A stretch of DNA of 64,000 bases from the NCBI GenBank assembly GCA_003247575.1, contig QJZC01000008.1, forward strand, positions 1 to 64,000. Reading direction: 5' to 3'. Numbering within the stretch: position 1 is the first letter of the stretch; every line of letters starts with the position of its first letter. The stretch is from Pseudomonadota bacterium. Lineage in GTDB: Bacteria > Myxococcota_A > UBA9160 > SZUA-336. Made by a program: the position numbers and the translations under genes. Below the pieces are notes generated by a model, which searched no databases, had not been told where the DNA came from, and saw only the letters and a list, made by a program, of their open reading frames with translations. Positions 57,870 through 64,000 of this stretch are shown one piece after another.

Positions 57870-57913
57870 CTCTGGAACCATCGGGCCCACGTCGGAATGT
57901 CCCACGCCGAGAG

Positions 57914-59404
57914 TCAGAGCGGGGGATGCGCGTTGCGCATCAGCTCGCGGAACTGCTCGGACGACCAAGCGCCCGAGATCGGTGTGTTCGCGAGCGCCCC
58001 TGTCTGGCTGTTGCCGTTGCGCTCATTACCACCGTAGCTCGGGTCGCACATTCGGTCGAATCCCTTTCCCTCGTCGTTCGGGATCTGCTGGCTCGAGCCG
58101 TCGGATTCCCCCGGTGGTTTGACCCAGACATAGGCATCGATCCCGGGCGCTGGGTTCGCTCGCGGGCGCTCCCCGAGTCCGGCGCCGGATTGATTGCACC
58201 AGTTGCCCACGTGGATACGCCGATCGATTCGTGACTGCTCGACGAAGGAATTCAGATCGGTGGCAGCGCTTCGCGCGGTCGGACGCCCGGGCCCTCCCCA
58301 GCCATTGCGCGAAGTGTCGATCAGCATGCCGATCCGTTCGTCGAACCCGAGCGAGACGAGCTTCGTGCGAAAGGCCTGTGCGAAGCTGAGCTCGTCTACG
58401 TAGTCGTTCCAATCAACCCACTTGGATTGTCGGATGGATGCGCCGCCGACGGATTCGCCTGCGTTCATGAATGGCTCGGACAGAGCGGAGTAGTTTGCCG
58501 TGTTGGTGATGAAGCCCTGGATCGTTCCCATGCCGGCAGACTGGCCCACCGCGGCGAAGAGCTGAGCGGCCGGGTCGAAGTTGCTCGTCCAGCCCAACCA
58601 TCCGTGATGTCCTGCATCGACGTAGTTGTAGGTGTTGGGTAGCGATCCGAGCCGCTTCAGCGCGTAGCTGACCCCTTCGACGTAACCGCCGTTCGCCTGC
58701 ATCTGGGAGCAGTTGGCGACATTCAGGTTCGTAATGAGGTTGGGGAGGGAGTCGATCTCGATGATGTTGATGATTCGGAGCGGGCGGTACTTCCGATCGG
58801 ACATGATCGCGACGATCGGATCGATGTACTCGGATCGGTAGCGCGGCAGATCATCGGGCCCGAGCTCCCCATTCGACGCGAGTGCGGCGCAGTCGCGACC
58901 GGGAAGGTTATAGATGACGAACTGGATGTACCCGGCACCCTGCTCGAGCGCCGCATCCAGGTGATCGCGCACTCCCATGGGACCATTGGAGGTGCTGTTG
59001 GCAGTGCCCTCGATGGCCGCAATGCGGTCGAGCCAGACTGCAGTCGGAGTGTTTGCAATGCGCGCTCCTCCGGGTTCGGCGGCGGCCTTCGCCTGCCACT
59101 CCGGATTCACGTAGCCGCGGGCCCCAGCATAGGGATTGTCTACTCGCTCGGGTCCCCGGCGCCCCGAGGTTTCCGTGCTCTGGGTGACACGCTCTGGAGT
59201 TGGAAGCTGAACCTCTCGAGAGCTCGTCGAGTGGGCGGGCGAGGTGACGAGCAGGGCACGCGTAGCGATCGGCTCGCGAGCGACGTGCGCAAGCGTGGTG
59301 GACCTTCCGCTCGGGATCGGTCGTTCGCTGCCGCTCGCGACCTGCGCGAGGATGAGTAGCGACAGTGCGAGCACGGTAGCCATCGGGCGCGGATCGGCGC
59401 ACAT
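57914..59404 (-). CDS. Glycoside hydrolase family 6 protein (cellulase-like), secreted
   Basis: A 496-residue exported protein (signal LALSLLILAQVASGS after the ATG at 59404, with GGGAG upstream). The GH6 catalytic domain runs from about residue 100: NPYAGARGYVNPEWQAKAAA, IQFVIYNLPGRDCAALASNG (catalytic acid Asp in the GRDC signature), IINIIEIDSLPNLITNLNVA (where typical enzymes have EPDSL), VDAGHHGWLGW and GMLIDTSRNGWGGPGRP. GH6 enzymes hydrolyse beta-1,4-glucan with inversion. No carbohydrate-binding module is visible. It lies downstream of propeller/di-haem copy B on the same strand, separated by a hairpin-rich gap. Confidence 0.92.
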   Translation of the reverse strand: MCADPRPMATVLALSLLILAQVASGSERPIPSGRSTTLAHVAREPIATRALLVTSPAHSTSSREVQLPTPERVTQSTETSGRRGPERVDNPYAGARGYVNPEWQAKAAAEPGGARIANTPTAVWLDRIAAIEGTANSTSNGPMGVRDHLDAALEQGAGYIQFVIYNLPGRDCAALASNGELGPDDLPRYRSEYIDPIVAIMSDRKYRPLRIINIIEIDSLPNLITNLNVANCSQMQANGGYVEGVSYALKRLGSLPNTYNYVDAGHHGWLGWTSNFDPAAQLFAAVGQSAGMGTIQGFITNTANYSALSEPFMNAGESVGGASIRQSKWVDWNDYVDELSFAQAFRTKLVSLGFDERIGMLIDTSRNGWGGPGRPTARSAATDLNSFVEQSRIDRRIHVGNWCNQSGAGLGERPRANPAPGIDAYVWVKPPGESDGSSQQIPNDEGKGFDRMCDPSYGGNERNGNSQTGALANTPISGAWSSEQFRELMRNAHPPL

Positions 59405-59680
59405 AGAGGGGCTCCCTATCAAGTAGAGGTTGTCAGAAATGTTAAACAAGGAACAGTTGAGGCTCAGTGGCAGCATGCGTCGGGCGGTTGTGGCCGCGCC
59501 GATTTTAGCCAGCAAGCCTACTAGCAGCCGTGGTGGTACGCCAGGATGGATCGTCTGTTCCCGTGAGATGACCCTCCGGATCCGATGGATCTCGTTGGAC
59601 TCGCGCCCAGATGTCTGAGCGAATCCTGCACTCAGACCTGTCTCTGGATCTGACTGGACGTTTCACCAGGCCTCTGCAGG

Positions 59681-59749
59681 GGCTCTGAAATCGCGGCTGC
59701 CGGGCCTAGTCGCGGACTCGAACGGCCCGGCGGCCGCGATTCCAGAGCC
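59681..59749. repeat. Long inverted repeat, 26-bp arms
   Basis: The left arm (59681-59706) and right arm (59724-59749) are complementary over 26 bp with two mismatches, both of which are G-U compatible if transcribed leftward or form A-C if rightward. The 17-bp loop is 59707-59723. It lies about 280 bp upstream of the GH6 gene and could be a large leader or terminator hairpin, or a remnant of a small inverted-repeat element. Confidence 0.75.
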
Positions 59750-59945
59750 TCGGTCGTTCGGGGTGGGCCTGGAGGGCGGCTGCTTCGTGGAGAGCTCGGC
59801 TTGCTCGGTGCTGTTCCCATACGTCTGGGGCCCTTGTGGGACCCAAGGCTGTGGCGAAGAGGGGGCAGTCTGCGGTGGGCCGGGGCGTGAGCCCCATGCG
59901 TGCGGCCGAGATCCGGCCGGTGGAGTTTTCGACCTTCCCAAAGAA

Positions 59946-59993
59946 GAGCGGCGGGTCATCCGCAGACCTTGCGATCTGCGGAGCCCGCCGCTC
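59946..59993 (-). terminator. Terminator after copy B
   Basis: GAGCGGCGGG (59946-59955) pairs with CCCGCCGCTC (59984-59993), and an inner 7-bp stem follows, with a small internal bulge. On the minus strand it is followed by TTCTTT. It has the same arm sequence as the terminator after copy A (9262-9317). Confidence 0.65.
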
Positions 59994-60026
59994 GGGAATG
60001 CACACCGCCGACGATCCGGCTGGTGC

Positions 60027-60060
60027 ACAGCTGCGTCGGCCGCTAGGCCGACGCAGCTGT
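60027..60060 (-). terminator. Perfect 15-bp hairpin after copy B
   Basis: ACAGCTGCGTCGGCC (60027-60041) and GGCCGACGCAGCTGT (60046-60060) form a perfect stem with a 4-nt loop, 10 bp beyond the copy B stop. No T-run follows on that strand, so it may stabilise the mRNA end, with termination at the second hairpin. Confidence 0.6.
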
Positions 60061-60070
60061 TTAGGCTGGA

Positions 60071-63016
60071 CTAACCGAAGAGGCCTCCGAAGAGAGCGTT
60101 CAGGAAGTCGAGCAGCGGGTTGCCGGTGCCACCACCGTTGTTGTTGTTCCCGCCGCCGTTGTTGTTGCCACCACCACCGGGGTTGGCCGCACCGCCGTCG
60201 AGGGTGCCGTTCTGGTCTCGGTCGAGACCGACGCGCACGCCGCCGCCGGGATAGATGCAGGTGAAGGTGACTTCCTGACCCGGCTGCTGAGCCTGCTGAC
60301 GCAGGGCAGCGGCCGAGATGGTGCCGCCTTCATCGGTGCGGTAGTTCCCTGCTCCGGGCTGGAACAGGAACCCCTTCTGGTCGCCATCGACGACGCCCTT
60401 CGCGACCAGGTCGCACTCGGTGGTCTCGAGCGGTCCAGTCATGGTGAAGGCGGCGCCCGCACGCTGCTCCAGGAGAGCGACGCGAGCGAGGGTGGCGTTG
60501 TCGCTGTTCGGTCCGAGGGTGACCTGCTGGCCAACGATCGGGGCGACGTTGCTCTCCATGCCGTAGACGAAGTCCACGACCTGCTTGAGCTCCGGAGCCG
60601 TCAGCTGGAAGACGCCAGCGGTCAGGAACTCTTCGGCACCGGCGGCCGAGCCATCGTGCAGAGTGCCCGTGGCGCGGACCTGATCCCCAACGTCGACTCG
60701 CGGCCCGCCGAGAGTGCGCGGATCGCCGTTGTCGCCGAAGGTGTGGCCGAACATGCCGACCTTGTCGTAGGTCGTACGCAGCTGGGTCACCTTGAAGAAC
60801 TGCGTCTCACCCTCGGTGGACATCTGGCCACCTGCACCGAACTGACCACGACTGCGGTCGAGGGCGTGACAGGTGTTGCAGACGAAGATGACGTCCGTGT
60901 TGCCCGAAGCGCCCGCTCCGGAATTGGTGAAGATGCCGCGACCCAGGTTCTGATCACCCGTCAACGAGTTGTCGAGCGGCCGATGCGGGTTGGGCGGCGG
61001 AACCAGGGTCAGGATCCAGTCGGTCAGCATGGCGAAGTCGGAGTCCGACAGAGCACCGGTCTTGCCATTCAGCGCGTCGAACACCAGGTTGAAGTTGTTC
61101 GTGAAGTTCGCGCGCACGTTCAGGACATCGCCCGGCGTGGTGGCGTCACCGCGCCAGAACAGCGGACCGGAGTCCTTGATGCCGCGGAGCGTGAGCACCG
61201 TCATTGGCCCCTTGAGCGGGTTGAACTGGACGGTGGGCTGATTGTCCCCGCCCAGTCCGAGGGCGATGCCCGAAACGAACTGGTTCGGATTCTGGGACAT
61301 GCCGAGGAACGGCGTGCCGAGGTTCCAAGCCAGGTCGTCCTTGTCGGCCGATGGATGGCAGACGCTGCAGTTTGCTTCGCCGTTGTCCGAGCCCGTGGTC
61401 GCGTCGTAGAAGAACTTGCGTCCTGCGCTGACGATGCGGGGCTCCGGGTTGAACAGCGGAACGTCTGCAACCTCGGTCTTGGCTGCGAGGTCTACGATCG
61501 CGACCGAGTTGTCGAAGCGCTTGTACACGAACACGCGATTCGAGTCGTTCGGGTCGAGGACCAGGTCAGCCGGACCGCCATTCCCAGAGAGGGGAATGTT
61601 GTTGGCAGCATTCGGAACGAACGAGTCGTTCAAGATCTCCTGGCGGTCGTAGGTCACCAGCTTGTTCGAGCCCAGACCCGCGAAGATGATCGTGTCACCA
61701 TCGGCTGAGAGAATGAGCGACTGGGGCTGCGCGATGCTGCGCTCCTTGGTACCCGCGGGTACGGGGAACGCCTCGTAGTCGATGTGCTTGTTCAGGTGCC
61801 GAGTGACGGCCGAGCCATCGGGGTTGAGGATCGCGACGCGCGACTCGTAGAGGTGACCTCGCAGGGTCCGACCGCTGACCGGGTCGGCCTGTACCGGGCC
61901 GGGGCCACTCGGATTCGGGCCGAGGCCCATGCCGGGCAGCGAGACGAAGCGATTCTGGTTGATCGCATCGATCGTCGACATGAAGGCCTGGCCATTCGGG
62001 TGGAACACGATGTTGAAGTTGAGCGTGCTCAGGCCCTGGAAGGCGCGGACGACGCGCGGGGTCCCGTTACCATTGGCGATCTCGAACACGTCGTTGTCCG
62101 GGAACGTGAACGGCACTGCGTCACGGAAGTCGCGGCCCGCACCATCGAGCCAAGCCCCGGTCCTGGGGTTGTTGGTGGCGATGATGCCGGTGCGCGGATT
62201 CGGAGTTCCGTCGGCCTGGTTCACGTTCGGGCCGGGAACGCCGCCCGGTCCGCGTCCACCGTTCTCCAGGGTGCAGGGCCCGTCGTTCTGGCGGGAGGTC
62301 TGCGCGGAGCCGGCAGGTCCAGGTCCACTACAAACGGCGGCGTCGCTGATGACGGTGGTGCCGTTGCCCGAGGTGAAGATCGAGACCAGCACGCGGCTGC
62401 CATCGGGCGAGGCTGCCAGCGAGCCCGGCTTGTCCGAAAATAGCGGAAGAATCGTGAGCGGGGTACCGCCCAGATCCGTTCCCGGATTCGCCGCATTGAA
62501 GACCCACACGTCGGCTCGGGGCTCACCCTCGACCTGGGTCAGCTCGACGGTGTTCGTCGGATGATTCTGACCGCGACGCGCCGCCGTGATGAATGCGCGG
62601 CCGTTCGCGAAGACGATGTCGCGCGGCTCGTCGCCGACGAGCAGGGTCTGCGTGACCCGCGCCGGCGTCGATCCGACGTCGACGATGCTGACGCTGTCCG
62701 AGAGGTGGTTGACCACCCAGACTTCGTTGTCGTTGCGCACCGCCAGGGAGATCGGATCGAGACCGACCTGGACGCTACCCGCGGGCGTGATGCCTCCAGG
62801 GGTGACGTCGAAGATCTCGAGCCGTCCGTCCGGAACGTTGTTCACGAACAGGCGCGAACCGTCCGAAGACATCGCGACCGCTCGCGTCGGGATGGTCTCG
62901 AAGTTGATGAAGCCTTGGTTGACGTCCGGAGTCGACCTAAACGGCTGCGGAGCGTCACAGGCGACACCAGCCAAGAGCGCCATAGAAAAGAGTGTTGAGA
63001 ACCGCCTCAATCGCAT
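60071..63016 (-). CDS. Beta-propeller/di-haem cytochrome c lipoprotein, copy B
   Basis: A 981-residue close paralogue of the protein at 6223-9174, with the same order of parts: lipoprotein signal MRLRRFSTLFSMALLAGVAC, YVTN-like propeller (TRAVAMSSDGSRLFVNNVPD), CSVCH and CNTCH haem sites, a DRDQNGTLDGG end motif, a low-complexity linker and a final GNPLLDFLNALFGGLFG. Here the linker is Gly/Asn-rich where copy A has Gly/Pro. By eye the two proteins agree at roughly 80-85% of positions outside the linker. The ATG at 63016 has AGGAGG upstream; a TTG 36 bp earlier is unlikely. Probably exported to the periplasm or surface as an electron-transfer or oxidising protein; the substrate is unknown. Confidence 0.88.
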   Translation of the reverse strand: MRLRRFSTLFSMALLAGVACDAPQPFRSTPDVNQGFINFETIPTRAVAMSSDGSRLFVNNVPDGRLEIFDVTPGGITPAGSVQVGLDPISLAVRNDNEVWVVNHLSDSVSIVDVGSTPARVTQTLLVGDEPRDIVFANGRAFITAARRGQNHPTNTVELTQVEGEPRADVWVFNAANPGTDLGGTPLTILPLFSDKPGSLAASPDGSRVLVSIFTSGNGTTVISDAAVCSGPGPAGSAQTSRQNDGPCTLENGGRGPGGVPGPNVNQADGTPNPRTGIIATNNPRTGAWLDGAGRDFRDAVPFTFPDNDVFEIANGNGTPRVVRAFQGLSTLNFNIVFHPNGQAFMSTIDAINQNRFVSLPGMGLGPNPSGPGPVQADPVSGRTLRGHLYESRVAILNPDGSAVTRHLNKHIDYEAFPVPAGTKERSIAQPQSLILSADGDTIIFAGLGSNKLVTYDRQEILNDSFVPNAANNIPLSGNGGPADLVLDPNDSNRVFVYKRFDNSVAIVDLAAKTEVADVPLFNPEPRIVSAGRKFFYDATTGSDNGEANCSVCHPSADKDDLAWNLGTPFLGMSQNPNQFVSGIALGLGGDNQPTVQFNPLKGPMTVLTLRGIKDSGPLFWRGDATTPGDVLNVRANFTNNFNLVFDALNGKTGALSDSDFAMLTDWILTLVPPPNPHRPLDNSLTGDQNLGRGIFTNSGAGASGNTDVIFVCNTCHALDRSRGQFGAGGQMSTEGETQFFKVTQLRTTYDKVGMFGHTFGDNGDPRTLGGPRVDVGDQVRATGTLHDGSAAGAEEFLTAGVFQLTAPELKQVVDFVYGMESNVAPIVGQQVTLGPNSDNATLARVALLEQRAGAAFTMTGPLETTECDLVAKGVVDGDQKGFLFQPGAGNYRTDEGGTISAAALRQQAQQPGQEVTFTCIYPGGGVRVGLDRDQNGTLDGGAANPGGGGNNNGGGNNNNGGGTGNPLLDFLNALFGGLFG

Positions 63017-63020
63017 CTGA

Positions 63021-63079
63021 TGCAAACCTCCTAGGGCTGGCAGCCCCCTCAAATTGCGTGGTCTCTGCCGCCCTTGTGA
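63021..63079 (-). promoter_or_regulatory. Leader elements shared with copy A
   Basis: On the minus strand TCACAAGGGCGGCA (63066-63079) and AGGAGGTTTGCA (63021-63032) precede the start, as in copy A. The bases between are different in the two copies, so the match is not just recent duplication of the whole leader. Confidence 0.5.
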
Positions 63080-63207
63080 CTAGTCGTCAATCGCTATCTG
63101 ACCCCAGATCCGGCCAGACGTGCGCTGAAATCGCTCTTAGGTTTGGATTCCCTAGGCTTCCAGAACGATTGGATCCGGAGCTTGCGACCGCTCAGGAACC
63201 TGCGAGC

Positions 63208-64000
63208 TCAGGAGCCGGCGACGTCTACGTTCCGCCCCAGGTTGATCCCCAGAGCGAGCGCGGACGCGCGGGCCGATTGGTCGAGCTTGCGCGCACGCGC
63301 GCACTGCTGTTCATCGCCCTCTGCGAGCATCCTAGCATAGGCGCGCTTGGTCGAGAGGACCGCTGGAGCTGCGCCTAGCTGGGTATTGAAGTGCAGCGCT
63401 TGCTCGAAGAGCTCGATGGCCGCTTCGCGCCTGCCGAGCAGATGACAAAGCCGCGCCATCGGGAAGGCGGCCGAGCCGAAGTAGCAGTAGAGCTGGTTGA
63501 CCACGTTGAGATCCCTGAAGGGGCGTAGCAGATCGAGCAATGTCTCCGCTCTCGCGCGATCTTTCAAGTACGCACAGACATCTGCACAGGTTGCGATATA
63601 CCAGAGCCAGCTGGGCTCGTTCGCCAGCGGCGCGAAGTCCTCTCTCGCCAGAGACTCGAAGTACTCCGAACAGTGATCTGTGTCACCGGAGAGCATGCAG
63701 AAGTAGGCGGCAGTGGCGGTGTCGCCGCTGCGCGCCTCTCGCACCATGCTCCCCCAATCCAGGGCTTTCGAAAGCTCTTGCGCCTGTCCTTGGACTGCGT
63801 GGATCCAGAACTCGATGGCACGCGAGGACCAGCCGATGCGTCTGTCCTCGGCCTTCTCTCCCAGCAATCGCGACTTCTGGAGGAGCTCGTGCGCCCGAGG
63901 TAGGTCTCCGTCGCCGAGCGCGCGCGCCAGCTGGAAGCGCGTGACGGAGTAGCCATAGGCGGGCACGCGATGATGGCGGGCGATCTCGGACGCCGCTTCG
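63208..64000 (-). CDS. C-terminal part of a TPR-containing protein (partial)
   Basis: The frame is open from the right edge to the stop at 63208 and encodes about 263 residues of helical, TPR-like sequence: FQLARALGDGDLPRAHELLQ, WGSMVREARSGDTATAAYFC, ARAETLLDLLRPFRDLNVVN, and a final pair RREAAIELFEQALHFNTQLG followed by YARMLAEGDEQQCARARKLD. That last pattern is typical of the C-terminal TPR region in large regulators (AAA/adenylate-cyclase or LuxR/MalT type), but the N-terminal domains lie outside the window, so this is only a suggestion. It is transcribed toward copy B with a 191-bp gap. Confidence 0.7.
   Translation of the reverse strand, partial: EAASEIARHHRVPAYGYSVTRFQLARALGDGDLPRAHELLQKSRLLGEKAEDRRIGWSSRAIEFWIHAVQGQAQELSKALDWGSMVREARSGDTATAAYFCMLSGDTDHCSEYFESLAREDFAPLANEPSWLWYIATCADVCAYLKDRARAETLLDLLRPFRDLNVVNQLYCYFGSAAFPMARLCHLLGRREAAIELFEQALHFNTQLGAAPAVLSTKRAYARMLAEGDEQQCARARKLDQSARASALALGINLGRNVDVAGS

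Larger units (their letters stand above)
59405..60070. other. Hairpin-rich gap between copy B and the GH6 gene
   Basis: This 666-bp gap has no credible gene. It holds three strong inverted repeats: 59681-59749 (26-bp arms), 59946-59993 (terminator-type, shared design with copy A) and 60027-60060 (15-bp perfect arms). The GH6 promoter should lie in the first 250 bp. Confidence 0.7.

Noticed and set aside
59405-60070. Protein-coding gene in the hairpin-rich gap
   Set aside because: Open frames in all six phases are short or Arg/Pro/Ser-rich, cross strong hairpins and lack start-site signals.

Overview
The window is GC-rich, gene-dense chromosomal DNA from a Gram-negative bacterium. It carries a TonB-dependent receptor, beta-barrel and OmpA-type outer-membrane proteins, LolA-like and many lipobox-bearing proteins, and periplasmic c-type cytochromes. 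A Kazal/DUF6748 lipoprotein, WD40 proteins, a solo Hsp70 homologue, GH6 and DHOR-type cytochromes suggest a deltaproteobacterial-grade lineage (Myxococcota or Binatota-like). This is an inference from gene content; there is no rRNA to settle it. I saw no tRNA, rRNA, CRISPR array, transposase, integrase or phage structural gene.

Layout. 1-5.5 kb: barrel end, PEBP protein, Kazal lipoprotein, GNAT and acyltransferase-3 enzymes, acyl-CoA synthetase. 5.5-9.3 kb: a long intergenic region with a possible small RNA, then a large beta-propeller/di-haem lipoprotein (copy A) with its terminator. 9.4-19.5 kb: LolA-like protein, formate-THF ligase, OmpA-family lipoprotein, DUF6491-like protein, YghU-type glutathione transferase, TonB receptor, SGNH hydrolase, ECF sigma factor with a Fur-like palindrome upstream. 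19.7-34.9 kb: a long leftward gene string, mostly coupled by 4-bp ATGA/GTGA overlaps. It holds two lipoproteins, a TPR protein, two exported proteins of unknown function, an MMPL/RND transporter, a PaaK/CapK-like ligase, a double WD40 propeller, a methyltransferase, an SDR with a substituted catalytic Tyr, a flippase-like membrane protein, a second double WD40 propeller, an NTF2-like protein and an Hsp70-like ATPase. 35-39.2 kb: a SUMF1-domain protein, FabF, ACP with a 3 x 15 bp repeat upstream, and a CaCA-type exchanger.

39.7-48.2 kb: an inorganic-carbon uptake locus made of a SulP transporter, DabA with an intact Zn site and two NDH-like membrane subunits, followed by a small exported protein. 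48.2-57.9 kb: AspRS, an exported protein of unknown function, a glycosyltransferase, a di-haem DHOR-type protein, a 4HBT thioesterase, MetRS, an AraC regulator and a VOC protein. 57.9-64 kb: a GH6 cellulase-like protein, a hairpin-rich gap, propeller/di-haem lipoprotein copy B in inverted orientation, and the end of a TPR protein.

The two most unusual items are (i) the 15-kb translationally coupled cluster with twin 14-repeat WD40 proteins, which looks like an uncharacterised lipid or small-molecule assembly and export pathway, and (ii) the duplicated propeller/di-haem lipoproteins. The second pair share leader elements, terminator design and a short C-terminal helix behind diverged low-complexity linkers.
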